Source of the DNA: Streblospio benedicti
Taxonomy: Eukaryota > Annelida > Polychaeta > Spionida > Spionidae
Direction of reading: 5' to 3'
NCBI GenBank assembly: GCA_019095985.1
Contig: CM032664.1
Coordinates: 27,290,642 to 27,354,641 of the forward strand
Length of the DNA: 64,000 nt
The notes beneath the pieces were generated by a model. The model saw nothing but the letters and a program-made list of their open reading frames with translations, was not told the origin of the DNA and made no database searches. Shown piece after piece: positions 1 through 27,600 of the stretch; the first letter of the stretch is position 1, and every line of letters starts with the position of its first letter. The position numbers were made by a program, and so were the translations under genes.

Positions 1-313
1 ATATTTCTAGAACTGTCCAATTCAAAATATACCACATGGTTCTATGGTTTTGTATTATCATCCACACGTGTGACAAAAGCTGTCCATCATAAAATCATCT
101 TCAACTCTTTCTATTGAGCCTTAACATTTAAAGACAAGATGTTTAGTAATTGAGACTATCATATACCTTACCGTTATACTCTATCTGTCCACACAAATCA
201 TACAACCTTCAAACGATGCGAAATACTTCTCTTTTAAAACCAATTTCTTCAAAAAACTTCACAAAAAGATAATAATAATAATTTATTTTTATAGTATCAA
301 ATCACAACCATAA

Positions 314-667
314 ATGACATTTAGTGCTCGAGATACTTTACAAGAAACATATCTAATACAATTTTACAGTTACAAACTTCCAGTTGAAGATTCTGATTTG
401 TCAGAGATAACAGAAGAACCAAGACTCGTCTTCAAGTCCCGTCCATTTACCGAGCTGGATTTTGCGAACCCAAATGGCGTTTTTAAGGAGTATTTCCCAA
501 AATCTGAACAAGAGAGTAGGGAAGTCAATACTTCTAGTTCTTCGCGTTCCACGGATATGTCAAGAAAAAGGAGACTCGTGATCGACAGGAACACAACTGT
601 TATTCCATGTGACACAGACTGCGTTGTACCTCGTAAGAGGAAGTTTGTTGTGAGAAGAAGAGTTTAA
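314..667 (+). CDS. Small basic protein, unrecognised; possibly a last exon
   Basis: The open frame encodes 117 residues and I do not recognise the product. An acidic first half (DSDLSEITEEP) is followed by a Ser-rich linker and a strongly basic tail with two similar blocks, RKRRLVIDR and RKRKFVVRRR. Each block would serve as a nuclear localisation signal. An in-frame stop lies directly before the ATG. An acceptor-like TTTTTATAG ends near 297, but all three frames close soon after it, so either the ATG at 314 is the true start after a 5' noncoding exon or the exon begins inside the frame near 322. A poly(A) signal follows at 871-876. The coding quality is moderate and the antisense frame is also open, so this could be a terminal exon of a gene that begins left of the window. 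Confidence 0.4.
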   Translation: MTFSARDTLQETYLIQFYSYKLPVEDSDLSEITEEPRLVFKSRPFTELDFANPNGVFKEYFPKSEQESREVNTSSSSRSTDMSRKRRLVIDRNTTVIPCDTDCVVPRKRKFVVRRRV

Positions 668-870
668 CCACTTTTCTGTTTTGAACAGTTGCAACAAAGT
701 TAACATTTTGGGACTATAGTTTTTTTATTGTATTCATTTGGTCACATGTTTATTTATTTAATACTTTTTGGTTGGAACACTTACTTTTACTACTCTCTTG
801 GTTTATTCTAGCTCGTTTAACATATCTATAATAGATATGTATTATATATCTTTAAACTACATATTGCTGG

Positions 871-876
871 AATAAA
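871..876 (+). promoter_or_regulatory. Possible poly(A) signal
   Basis: AATAAA lies about 200 bases after the stop of the small basic ORF and fits the 3' end of that transcript. In such AT-rich DNA the hexamer alone is weak evidence. Confidence 0.3.
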
Positions 877-1740
877 AATACCACCCAACCAGAAAATCTT
901 GCTTTTTTTACATTATCTGCCTTTTTAAAATGAATTTTAAGATTTTGATAAGTTTTTTTAAATTCTTTCTACACCATTTAAAATTCTAAGTGACTTAATT
1001 TCTAAATAACTTAATTTAGCTTAAACATTATTCAATATGTCTTTATATTTCCCCATAAAAATGATTGTGAAAGATCATACATCAATGTTATCAATAATCA
1101 TAGCAGTATATCACTGAAGTAAAATATATGGCACGGCAGCCATCAATTTTTCTCTCAATACCCATGAGTCAGGATCATGACCAGGGGAGTGTGTACATAC
1201 TACATTACACCCCTCCCCCTCCCCCAATCATCACCACTATTCTTATTCACATGCACAAAAAATATTTGTTCTATGTCAGAAATATGTCTATATGGATAAG
1301 ACTAGTGTTTGTATAGCAAGTATACGCATAGATAGTATACGATGCCCAATGCTACACTTACTTGTCTAACTGTCGCTCTATCATGCTCAGCAGCTCACGT
1401 TTGCAATTAGCCGACATTGCTGTGTGAAAAAATTCTGAATATGATGACATAATGAAATATGAAGGTTTGCGGCAGCCACACACACACATTTACCTACACT
1501 TGCCTCTGGCACACCCATTTATTATTTAGCTTTGTTGCCCAGCCCAAAAGTAGTGTTATTTTACATTGACGTAAATTGAAAGGCTGCTGCTAAAGTGATA
1601 ATAATTATACAACCAGTAAAATTGATTGACAATGGAGTTGTGAAAGATCATGTGCATACCTGTTTCGGTAAGAGCAGCCTCTTTGTTTGGGCCTCTTGCG
1701 ATTAGCACACTATGAATTTAGCAGTGAGAATTCTGGTTTT

Positions 1741-1808
1741 TAAAGCCGAGCTTTGCAGAAGACTCGAGATTTATTAAAGCCGAGCTTCGCAGAAGACGCG
1801 AGCTTTAT
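1741..1808 (+). repeat. 34-bp tandem duplication
   Basis: Two adjacent units begin with TAAAGCCGAGCTT and run on through GCAGAAGAC. They differ at only a few positions, so this is a local duplication with no sign of function. Confidence 0.75.
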
Positions 1809-4800
1809 AGTCGTCGTAGGCATTTCATTCTGTTCCCTGTCCACCGCCACTACCTCTACAATAAGCACGTTCATACGCGCTGAAATTAGTGCCCAATTTG
1901 AATTTATCAATGAAACTGAACAGCTGACAATCGCCGATGTTAATGAACTGGGGAAACGCCAATTACATTGTAGCCATCAAAATTAATACGCCACTGCAAC
2001 TACCGTGTAACAATATTGCTCAGAGTTATTTAAAGCGTTAGCAACAGCAGGTAAAACCGCCATTAATGCGCTTACAGTTATCAAAAATAATCGTTTTACC
2101 CTCTGTGCAATGTGCAGACAGATTTGTAGTAAGTGATGCACGTTGATGTTTTTTTCTGCCTATGCATGTTAAATATTATTTAAAATGAAACAAATGTTCT
2201 TGATTTAAGATCAATGATTTGGAAATGCTGATGAAATATTACTGCCGCCTTATGATGTGTGAATAAATAAAATATGAAAAACATTACTTAAACCATTGTA
2301 CTTTATTTCACTATAAGTCATGGTTACTCAGCATAAAAGTGAATATTGGAGTTATTTTTTAAATATTATTTATTGAAACTGTTCATGGTCAAAATTTACG
2401 GCAAAAATAGTGGCCCATCAAGTACAGAATTGACCCATTGATTTGCCTTACCAAGGGGCCAATTGTCCCACTACAAGTTTAGACCAACAAGAACTTTGCT
2501 TTATTATGTCCTGACACAGTTATGTACACAGATAAGAAGTATTTTTAGAGAAAATGAAATGATTGTGCTAGACTAGTATTTGCCTTACGACTCACCATAA
2601 GCTGGAAAAAGACAAATAGGATGGATTATAAAGTGTTATGCAGTGCTGACTATCATCAAGGGGAGGAATTTGTATTTAGTCATCTATCTAGGGGTAGACA
2701 ATGTGTTGCTAACTGTTTTATATTTCTACCGACTGCATTTGAAGAAAATTTTACTATGCACTCCCAGCCGCATAACATTCTCAAGCTCGGCTTTTCAGGA
2801 GTCTCAGTGCTTTGATGTAATATCTGTCATAAAAGCTAGAATCATATTTGAAATTACTATTTTTGGATTAAAAGGGATGTATTTAAAAATTCTTAGGCTG
2901 GGGTGATTTAAAGAAATACATATCTCCTTTATACAAGAGAGATGTTTCTATCTAATGACACACCATCAGTGGTTCAGTGTGTGTACCTAAAGATGTGGTC
3001 ATTTTTCATAAAAAATGCATTTTAAAAACATTTAAAAAACAAAATTTCACTTCTGAAAAAAACTGAGAAAAAAATATTAAATCCTGTTACACCAATGTTT
3101 ATGAAAATAATCTATATCAAATAAAAATTAGAAAATTAAAAAAAATGTTCTAGGCTTCCCCATTAAGCCTTTTTTCAGTTCGAAAACATAAAAAAGACCA
3201 CCCCAAACCTACTAAAGGCGACAACTTCTCTACTGAGACCACTTGTGGCCATATTCCGAGTGGTTTCAATTAGAGCTTATCACAACTCAATTTGGAAGAG
3301 GGTAATATTGGATCCTGCTCCATTATGGTTGGTGGTATTTAATTATATCAATTAGTGTAGGAAAGACAATGTTCTTCCTTACAAAAAGTAGCGGAATAAG
3401 GCAGCATGACACAGCTCTCAGCCAATCAGAACTGAGCATGAGCACCAAATTGGTAAGAAAATTACGAATTTCTTTAGCATAAATATTTCCATTGTTTGCA
3501 CCAGCTTGTTTTTTGTTTTTGGGTTTTTTTTATTTTGTGTGTGTGTTTTTTATTATATTAACATTTAAAAAGAGGCCAAAAATTCTGAAAACACAGCTTT
3601 CCTACAACTTTTTATTCTGATGAATAAAACGTTTAGTCAATATCAAACAATTCGCTTCAAATTTATATTTGTTTTATAATTTTACATATTATAAAGTTGG
3701 TTGATTTATTTTATTTTATTTATTTTTTGTTTTGTTTTTTGAATGACACATATTGCAAATTTTATGTACAAATGAACAGCATTTCTCTTTATGATTTGTA
3801 GTCAAAATTATGACTAAATCAAGTAGTTAGATCAATGTATATACTGCATCTGACACATAAGAAAAGTGATCAGACATACTCATGTCAACATCTTATTATA
3901 TCTATGTATAGCAAAAAAATGCCTTGTAAACATTGAGTAGTTTGCATTGTGTTTTTTCACTAAGTTGAAGGGTGATGAAAAATATTTTTTGGCCCCCTTT
4001 TTTTAATCTATTAGCATTTACCTCATAATATTAGACATTAAAACCAACTAAATTGTGCTGTGTTTTTAAGAAAATATGATTTGTTACTTATTCGAATGTG
4101 ACATATATCATGGTGAGTGATGTATAAAAGTCCCGGGATAAAAGTGTATGGATTACAGCAGTGCAAAAAAAAACACTGGTAGTTGTACCAGTATATTTTT
4201 TCTTATCTTCAACTTTCAAGAGTAACCTCTCAGACGGGCCAGCTATAATTTTATATTTCTCTATAATAAATGTCCTCGTGTATTCGCTCTCGAGGTTCAT
4301 ATCAGCTGAAACTTCTGAAGCACCATCCCGTCAAAAGAAAAATTGATTTGCTGCCCCCACCACACCACCACACACACTCACATTAAATAACACATCATAT
4401 CGTTTTTGTATTGTTAATAATCACTCAATAATGACGTCCGTTAGGAAAGAGGACGTGTTAAATCTATATTTTGACACATTAACAGATTAATTCATTTGAA
4501 GATATGGAATCATGGAATGGTTATGTAGGACCTCAATGTTAAGCATGTAACTTTTTATGTCAATTTCACTTCGGCTATTCCCGGCAAACCTCGTTTTTAC
4601 CGGACAGGATTGAGAAATCGACTTCCTCTTCTGCAAGCTGTCAAATATTGTAAAAGTGATTTTCATGCTCATTTGAACAAATTAAGGTATTTAAATTGTC
4701 GTAAATGTGATATGTTATGATATGATTGTTACACTGAAGTATTAAGTCGATGTATATCCCCTATTTGTAGTAATTTATGTTTATGCTGTGTCCACTTCCT

Positions 4801-5072
4801 GCTTTTGTCTGCAAAACCGTCATCTGACAGACTGATAGTGTCGGCTAACATGATTTTACAATGTCTTCATTGTATTTTATTGAATTATAGAGGGGCTTGC
4901 TATAGAAATATTTCTGTCTTTTTCTTTTATTCAGAAACACATTTCAAATTAAACTCTCATTTTAGCAGCAGTTTGATTTAAAACCGGTAGACTAAAACTA
5001 CTTCGATGTAATTGTTTTCTGCAGGATATTGGAATTCCAAATAAAATAAAATAAGAGGATTATCTCCAAAAG

Positions 5073-5201
5073 TATCAATCGCACTGTTCGGCCATACACA
5101 CAATCTGTGAATTTTACTTATGACGTTAACGCCCCGTTGTAGAGCTCACTAAATTTCATGTCATACTTCACAGATTGCGTTTGGCCGGTTATAGTGATTG
5201 A
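5073..5201. repeat. Short inverted-repeat element (MITE-like)
   Basis: Arms of about 35 bases face each other. The left arm begins TCAATCGCAC and ends CAATCTGTGAA; the right arm begins TTCACAGATTG and ends AGTGATTGA. The spacer is about 55 bases. The fold is that of a small non-autonomous DNA transposon. I found no clear target-site duplication. Confidence 0.6.
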
Positions 5202-5689
5202 AGACCTGGATGTCCTAAATCTATCGCAAGCGATAGCAGTTCCCGCGGGCTATAGTGATTGGTGCTCTGTATAATACATCCTTCGTAGGGTTATGTATTA
5301 CTTAAATCTCCAAGGCAACGCACACGTTTGGCGCTAATTCAAGACCGGCTGTAATGACAAACAGAAGAAGAATTAACAATTTGTTTAGTGAATGTTAAGC
5401 TTGCAATTATATAGATACGAAGGATGTGCCCATAACTTGAGCACTTGCTCTAATGTGCCACTCATTACTCAATTATTAAAATGAAAGACGACTAATAAAT
5501 TATGACACCTGGTGTGCACAAATGAATTTCAGAAAAAAAATTGTTTACAAACATAATTTAGTTTGTTTCTACATATATGACATACTAAGTGACAGTACAT
5601 AAACTGTGTAATGCTCTACTTATGTTCATGAGCAAATATGTATATTAATACTTTATTTGTCGTGATCTAAACATATAGCCAATAAATCT

Positions 5690-7275
5690 CTAGCATGATT
5701 GTTTCCTCCGACTACGAGCTGTTATGCCAAACATACCTGCTACCTTGGAAATGAAATGCTCAACACACGTAGAATCATCATCATCATCATCATGTCCATA
5801 TTTTACCCTTAGAGGGTGTTCTACTGACTTATTAGAAGCCTCATTAGAAGAAGGTACTGCCCTACTCAGATGCTTCATTCAGTCATTTCTTGCAACGATT
5901 CGGTGGACGTTCGACCTGCATCAGGCTTTGAATCCAGATGTTAAGAAATCACTACCCAATGACGGCTTATGGATGTCCCCAAATTTTCCCTCCCTGAACC
6001 TTGTGTCATTCACCATCTCGATCTTCAAGCCCTATGCCATAAAGTCTTCTTAGATGGTAGCCCGCCAAGATATATTTTTCTGGGTCTACCATTCGCTTTG
6101 TTACCAGCAGTAACAATATATTCACACCTGTTGATTGAAACACTACTCATGACCAGCCAAGTGCACCCTGTTTTGTCTTGATGCTGACTCCAGATCAGGG
6201 ATAACCAGTTTTTCGTAAAGTGAGGCCGAGCTTACATTGTCATAATTTTAATACTGCATATTCCAGTGGACCATTGCTTTGTCATTATGTATCAAATGTG
6301 AGCAGTCATCTTTACGAAGAGCCCAACACTCGCTTCCATACAGTATGACACTTCTTATACAGGCAGAATAAATCCTTCCACAGGTGAGCATTGAGAGACT
6401 CCTGTTCGAAAGGATGGGCTCCCTATACTTGCCCCAAACACATCTGCATCTTTTAATAATTCTGGCTGTACAGCCTCCATCAGCACAGACTCTGTCGCTG
6501 AGATAGCAAAAAGTATCTAGTACCTCAAGAAGATGGGTCATCGATGAGGATTTGTTTCATTGGTCTTCCCTCTGAAGGTTAAGCTGTGCCCAGGCAACGA
6601 GGACACATGTACATTAGGTCTTCTTTCAGTCGACCCTTAATACCACTGCAGCTTTTATGCACCCACCAAGGGCAACCATGACACAGAATGGTATATCTTC
6701 CGGCTCTCTTTCTACACACATTACATGGTGACTTTCCATCATCGGACATCCACAAGAACATTCATGTTCTTCCCACTACACAACACCTTCGTCTTTTTCA
6801 TGTTGACAAACCGGTCCTGTACTTTCAGGCTAGCTATCTAATCTTTTTTTCTAATGATAAGTTCATCAATGGAGTCCGCAATGATGACCAGGTCATCTGC
6901 ATACAAAATTTCCCATGAAAGGCAAGGGCTGAATTCACGAGATAGTGCCTACAGAATGAAAAGAAGAGGACTTATGACAGAGCCCTGATGAGCACCAACC
7001 TTCACATCAAATGCCTCACTGTTGGTGTCTCCAACTCTTACTCTGCTCTTTGCTCCGTGAAACAAAGCCTGCACGAATCTCACTAGCCACTCTACTACGC
7101 TACCTTTCTCAAAGTCCACCACATTAAATCTCTCAGAACTCGGTCGAAGGCTTTTTCAAGATCAATGAATGTGAAGTAGTGTTTTGTTTCCTTCTCTTGC
7201 AGCTGACGAAGGATAAATATAGCAATAATATTGTGCCTCTACTTGGCATAAAGCCGAACTATATCTCATTAATAT
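5690..7275 (-). mobile_element. Decayed non-LTR retrotransposon (LINE), 3' part of reverse transcriptase ORF
   Basis: On the minus strand, pieces of one LINE ORF2 appear in the correct order. They are GFMPSRGT and FIDLEKAFDRV near 7260-7150, GAHQGSVISPLLF near 7000, YADDLVIIADS near 6890 (the catalytic YADD), a Cys/His finger CNVCRKRAGRY...CHGC near 6720, FCYLSDRVCADGGC near 6520, IRSVILYGSECWALR near 6340, and GRPRKIYLGGL near 6085. A short (GATGAT)n-like run at about 5766-5795 forms the 3' tail. The frame is broken by several stops and shifts, and the 5' half is missing. It lies directly upstream of the first visible kinase exon. The finger and RT layout are those of an element common in marine invertebrates; I do not assign a clade. 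Confidence 0.85.
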
Positions 7276-7745
7276 TGTAGGGTGTTGCTAGATAACTAGA
7301 GTACTGTCAATAACTAAAGTAACTCCTCTAAACGTTTACGATTAGGATACAGCCTTCAAATTATGCCAGCAATGCCTGATGTAGCTCACTGTCATCTGTA
7401 GCCAAATTAAATCTCATCCTTGTATCGATTAACTCAATCATAGATAATTGAAAGAGCCACAAAAAATGTAACTCTTTACTTGTAGACTTCTGTGTTTAAT
7501 CGCATATAGTGATATCAATCTAAATGACTACTTTTCTGTTTACAGAGCAAACATGGATATTGGATGATTTGCCCACTCGGAAAGTAAAACAAGTTATAGT
7601 GACGTGTCCACAAGAGTGTGCAAGGAAACCTTCAGTGGATATTTTTTTTACTCAAAGAATCCCTGGCTTCACCATTGTGTGAATGCCGGGCAGTGCACCT
7701 CAGACCAGGAACAGTGGTGTAGGGATCACCTCAGGGGCTCGAAGC

Positions 7746-21682
<13,937 letters not shown>

Positions 21683-24600
21683 AGTTTCATCTCCACGCGT
21701 GATCTCTCCCTTCATATTTCTCTAAATCATTCCATGCCAGTATTGACTGCTACAGTAGCTTTTCCATTTCATAATGTGTACTACATTCTGCAGTCTGTAT
21801 TTTGCAGTCATTGTGTAAATGATACGCCGGTGAAAACGTTTGAAAATATACAACCGTGATTAGTCTGAATGGTTTTAAAAAGGGCTCAGCCCATTTGGGT
21901 TTTTTTCCTCACCTGAATGGCTGACCGTTTGATTAGGCTATTGTTTGCTATTTTGTGATAACATCGATGAAACATTTGCAAAGGTATTGAGATTGATGAA
22001 AGATTTAAAAAAAGTCTTTAACAAATTTTTTTGTAATGTAGTATGGTGAAAGAGGATTTAAGTATGCTACAAGAAATCCTAGAAAGGATACCTGGTGAAT
22101 ACAAGTGGCACTTTGTGATATGAGTCAGTGGACTGGTACTTTGATAGTATCGATTGAATATAATTGGGCATATATGTTCCTAGCTTTGAGTTTCATCAAA
22201 TTCTTACAGTGGTGTGTTAGGATGTGGTTCAATAGAATTGGACAATATACATATATTTGTTAATTGGAGAACAATTACATTGCATGCTTTGTTTCCGTTT
22301 ATAATTCCCTAAAAGAGCTTTTGCAAGTGACACAATCTATTTTATTGAACTCGGAAATAAGGTGAAGTAGTGAACGTATTATTTGGAGATTAAAAATATT
22401 TATATACGAAATGAGATTTGTCTTCATATGTGTCCATGGAGATTCAAATTTAATTTGTGAAAGCCATTATTTTTTTTATTTTTTTTATTTTTTTTTTTTT
22501 GTGGATGATCATTCCATTCCATTTGAATTTAAAAAATTTAGACAATAGAGCATTCACTGTGCTAAAGCTCAGGCAGGTAGTAAATTTACTACCTGTCTTC
22601 ACAAGGCAAGATGGACACCTCATTTCAAAAATGTTTATTAGTATTTTATGACAACAAATTTTGTGTGATATCCACGAAGTAGCTTATACAAAATAATTAC
22701 AGTGATATGAAGTCTTGTTTTCCACATCAAATATGAGAACTTATTTTCTAGTATTTAATATTAAATATGAAAACTGTTTTCATATTTGAATACATACAAA
22801 GATACATGTTGAACTGCGCAATGAGGTATGATGATTTTGAACTAGTTTTGAACAAAAGATGGATGATAATCTCAAAGTGTGTATTGTGTGATTTGTATTG
22901 CGTTTGACTAGTTCATTATCATGTACCGGTGAGTGAAAACGTTTCATCAGGTTTTTCTGACCACTTATCAAATTATTGCATTTTATTTTATAAAACCTGT
23001 ATGCCTATTAGAATGTTGTTCAATGACACGCAAATAATAACATTTTATATTATGCTTGTCATTTTTCTATTTGTTGAATCAATGTAAGATTTCAATATTT
23101 GATCTCGTAAAATGTAAACATCATTTTATTGATGCAATTTCCCGGTAAAAGTGTTTATACGCACGTCAGTTTCTTATATATAATTATTTCTTTGTGATTA
23201 TTAGTTTGTGACAATTATTTGAATATTGAGTCAAACTACATTTGGATTGATGTGTGTTCTAGTTGGATATAGTGATTCATTTCTATTTTTGCTCGAAGGT
23301 TGTATTAATTATGATTTGATTTGATTTAAATGTGAACATACATTTTTAACAAAAGGTGCAATCTTTGAGCAGCCCAAGTAATTTTTATGAACTGTAATAT
23401 ATTAAATAGTTTGTATTTAATGGGTCCATTTAAGAATTTTGTAGTTTCATCCAATAGTTGCTACGTGACCTTTGATGCAAGTCTTGTTTGTGATATAATG
23501 TCTTTTAAAAGAGACATTTAAACATTGCCATCCTTTTTGACAAACTTATATAGATTAAATGTGTAAATTCTTGTATTTATTTAATGTACATGTAAATACT
23601 AATTCATATATTTACAAAGAAAATATATACATACATATATATTTAGAATATTCTGCACAAATTGAATACTTTTATTGATTTGTGTTCGCAGTCTTGCAAT
23701 ATATATATAAAAGATACCTCTATAAATACCAAAGTCTTGAACCTTATAATATTGGCATTGAGGAAGTCAAAGTGTATACAACTTTTCGCTAAGCTATAAT
23801 CTGAATTGCTTACATTAATGTTTTACTAATAATATATTATTGCAATAAACTTTCATGAGATATAATTGCTTGCTAAATATTGTAAATTAATGTGCAAAAC
23901 ATGAATTTTTATATTATGCAAAATTTGTAAATTTCTGTTTTAAACTTAAAATTTCTGAATGCTTAAGACCACTCCTTCACTCATATCAATCAGTTAGAAA
24001 ATGATTATGATGTATGTTTAACCATTGTACAATGTAAATATTTGAATTTGCATTTTGATAATACATTTCATATTTCCAATGGAAATTGTGTGATATTCAG
24101 CCAGGTGTATATATCTATATTTTTTGTATATTATTCGAGCAAAAGTTTCTGCAAAGTATGCATTGCATTTTATGATGCCAGAAGCTTTGAATAGTTTAGT
24201 AGTGAAAGTGGACACCAATACACTTTGTTACCTGTTAGAACTTAAAGGGTTTTTTACGCATACACACACAAATTTCTTTTTGGTATTAGGTGGTGAAGGG
24301 TATAGCATTTTGTAAAAAAAGAATTTGGTTGGTAAAAAAGAATTTGGTTGGGGTATTTTTAAATCAGATGCTCATAATTTACTGGTACATGCAAATAAGT
24401 GCAATACCTTCAAGTGAAACCACCTGTAGAATTCTGTGCGATTTCCCATCATTATATGTAGTGTGATAAAAAAAACTGTCTCGTACATGTATTATTTTGC
24501 ATTTTGTCATTATTATTTTCAAGTTTTGTTTTTTTATTTGTTAAATGTTGCATTATGTATTTACAATGTGCTGTTCTCAATAAAGTAGTCACAACTTTCT
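21683..24600 (+). other. Probable long 3'UTR of the Syk-like kinase gene
   Basis: About 2.9 kb of AT-rich DNA without a gene follows the kinase stop. Poly(A) hexamers occur at 23844-23849 and 24579-24584. The second lies right against the end of the converging dehydrogenase gene. Which site is used cannot be told from sequence. Confidence 0.5.
24579..24584 (+). promoter_or_regulatory. Poly(A) signal, distal, kinase gene
   Basis: AATAAA is followed by a GT-rich stretch (TTCTTCTGGGTGTTGGG), as at typical vertebrate and invertebrate cleavage sites. Confidence 0.5.
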
Positions 24601-24616
24601 TCTGGGTGTTGGGATA

Positions 24617-24626
24617 TTTATTTATT
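24617..24626 (-). promoter_or_regulatory. Poly(A) signals of the acyl-CoA dehydrogenase gene
   Basis: Two overlapping AATAAA hexamers on the minus strand lie about 16-25 bases after the dehydrogenase stop. They face the distal kinase signal only 33 bases away, so the two convergent transcripts probably overlap at their ends. Confidence 0.6.
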
Positions 24627-24641
24627 GTACCAGTAAGCACT

Positions 24642-27600
24642 TTACATCTTTCCCTTGAGCTCAAGCCTACTGACCACCATGTGGTGGACAGAATCCGGTC
24701 CGTCTTGTATGCAATACCCTCGCGCTACTGCATACATTCTTGCCAATGGAGAGTCCTGGCAAAAGCCCAGACCACCACATACCTTAAAGTTATTAACAAG
24801 GGTTAAAAAATCCATTGTAATTTATCTTTATAAAGACGACAAAAGTAGAATATATTTCATAACAGAATTTACTAGATTGACCTGTCATGTTGGCGAGAAT
24901 TTTGTTGTCTCCTTCATCGAGCCGAATGGCAATCCTTAGATTGTCACATGACCGAATGAGACAACAACAAAAGTCTTGCCAACATGGTTCCTATAGGTAT
25001 AGATCTAGTAAATTCTGTATGAAATCATGAATGAAGGAACCCAGGATGCTTTAAGTTTGCATCACAGATTACTTGAACAGTTTAAGTAATCTGTGTTTAC
25101 ATTCTTATAAAACATTTATTTCTTAGTGGACTCACCTGTATAGCTCGATCAATAATTTTACATACAGTTTGCGGAACCGTTGACTTGATTTGTGAGATTA
25201 ACAATCTTGCTTCCTAAAAGAATAATTTCCAGTCATCTCACATGTTCATGCAATATTTCAAATCGTGAATTACACATAAAAATGCTTCACCTTGGGTCCT
25301 TTCGTATCCATGATGTGTCCAGTTTTTAAAATGAGCAGACGGCTTTGGTCAATTTCTGTTCTTGATAAAGAAATGTCTAGTTGAATATTACTGTTTTCAG
25401 CAAGTTTTACACCAAACGCTTTTCTCTCTTTAGCCTATGATTAAATTAATAAAATATTTCAAAATATGTTAATAAGGGGGGGGGTAGCCTATATATAGGT
25501 GGAAATTGCAGGTCAGTAAATAATGCATTTTTCGACTGCCTGGGTGAAGTATAGAATTTTTTTGCAAAGACAAGCATGTAAAACAGCCATACCAGATTAT
25601 CGTAAAAAAATAGATACCCTTCTAATCATCACATCTAATGCTCGTTCAGCCATTCCAATGAGCTCACAACACAGATAAAAACGTGCAGTAGAAATGCTTC
25701 CTTGTGCTAATTTGAATGCTTCACCCTCTTCCATCAATCTGTTTTCACAAGGCACACAAACGTTTTTCAAGCTAATAACTGCAAATCCATCTAAATAATA
25801 AAAGGAAAACACTTTTACCTGAGATTAAGTTATTGTAAATTATCGATGATATATTGAATTGTATCGTCATACTGGTTACTTGCCATAGTAAAATTACATA
25901 CAAAGAAATAAGTAAAGCTAATTCCAACCGTCATTGTTGAAATTATAATGTAACTTGAATTTATGAAAAGAATACATGGAGCATTGTCAAAGCCAAACAG
26001 TGTGTGGTGGTTGACGACTGTGAGCCCAGGAGAATTCATCGGCACCATCACCATCGTGTGTTGAGAATGGCGAGAGTCTTTAGTCGAAGACGGTGATTTT
26101 CCAACCACAAAGCAAAAGGTTGTCCTCGGATGTAGGCCACCTCAACACAAAGATGCAAGGTATGAACTTGAATTCACAATAATTGTGACAGTATTATACT
26201 ATGATATTTATTAATTAATGCACAACTAGATAGTTCAAGTTGTTACAAAATGCTTAAGTATCACAATTATTTCATCAAACAAAGAACAAGATAGATACAT
26301 TGTGTTTAATGACCTTGAGTGCATACTGTAAAACCAGAATATTTCATGGCTATTAAATTCTGCGATTTTCATCAAATTATTTTGTGATTATTTAATTTTG
26401 CGATTTTAGTCCATCCTGGACCTATTTTACATAGGCTATTAATGTTTGCTGACTATCTAAATTTGCGTTTTTGCACCATCCCACCAAATTTGCAAATTAC
26501 TTCATGCGCAAACATTTCTAGTTTTACAGTATTTGGACAAGTTAGCAAAAGTGAACAGAAATTAAACATGAAATAGTTTGGCATGCATACTTGTGCGTAA
26601 GTATTAACATTAGAGGATTCTACTGCCGTGATAATGGTCCAGGGTTCAAGTACCAGCAATGGCTATGCGAATGTGATGTACTGCTTGCATAACAAATTCT
26701 CTAATTGTTAAGAGAACCAAACGCATTTAGATATTTCTGTACCTGTTACAAGCCACTTCTGTCCATTGATAATGTAATTATTTCCTTCTTTTATTACTGT
26801 AGTTCGAATATTGGTTGGATCAGATGATGCTACCTACAGTGATGAAATTATCGCAAAAATGATTTGGGATAACACTGAATTTGATACTTTGAAAAGATAC
26901 TTTGAATGCATTACATTATTGTAAGAACCCATTCAAAAACCTCTTTTTCTGTCATGGCAAAAGCTGATTTGCTGGTACCATTCAATATAGGTTCAAACCA
27001 TTTCTTAAACTGTTGTGGCGTAGCGAATTGGGCAAGGTTCCCATTTTGTGGTGGTCGACAGTTGAAAATCTTACATAAAAGGAAAGGCAAAATTAATTTG
27101 AAAATGTCAGGTGATGTGCAGTACTTTTGTAAAATATCATACAAATCAATATAATGATTGATGTATCAATTAGAATATGTTAATATCATTTACAAACCCT
27201 ACCTCACTTGCAAAAACAGACCATCCTAATTGTTCTGCAACATAAACATACTCCACATAACTGAGTCCAGCACCCCATCTTTTTCCTATCTCATTTTCAC
27301 TTGTAAGATACAAATTCCACAAGCCTCTAGCTTTAGCTTGTTCCTATGTAAAAAAAATAGTATTTGCACACATAATCTTAAATCAGATTTTTATATATAA
27401 AGTTTTAATCAGGGACAATGCATTTGGAAATTTATTTTGAAAATAATGTGCGTATACATAAGAAATATGTGAAGTGATAACCGAATGATAAGGTACTAAT
27501 AAGCTCACAATTCCCACTACTTTTAACCAAAAGCATTTTATGCATCAAAGTTTGAACTTTGACTTCCAAACAATTTTACTTACTCTTAAATCTGTTACTC

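Larger units (their letters stand above)
677..5072. other. AT-rich intergenic stretch
   Basis: I see no convincing gene here. All open frames are short and lack family motifs. The stretch holds a 34-bp tandem duplication at 1741-1808 and many homopolymer runs. A plus-strand frame at about 4547-4721 looks slightly protein-like (it includes IPGKPRFYRTGLRNRLPLL) but matches nothing I know. It may be a fragment of an old transposon. Confidence 0.6.

Noticed and set aside
1128-5000. Short open frames of 60-90 codons upstream of the LINE
   Set aside because: They are short, AT-driven and lack splice context or family motifs.
24780-25136. C-terminal loss in the dehydrogenase gene
   Set aside because: It first seemed that the gene stopped after the CKIIDRAIQ exon, but a final in-phase exon with the VCGG and DGPD motifs is present at 24782-24642.
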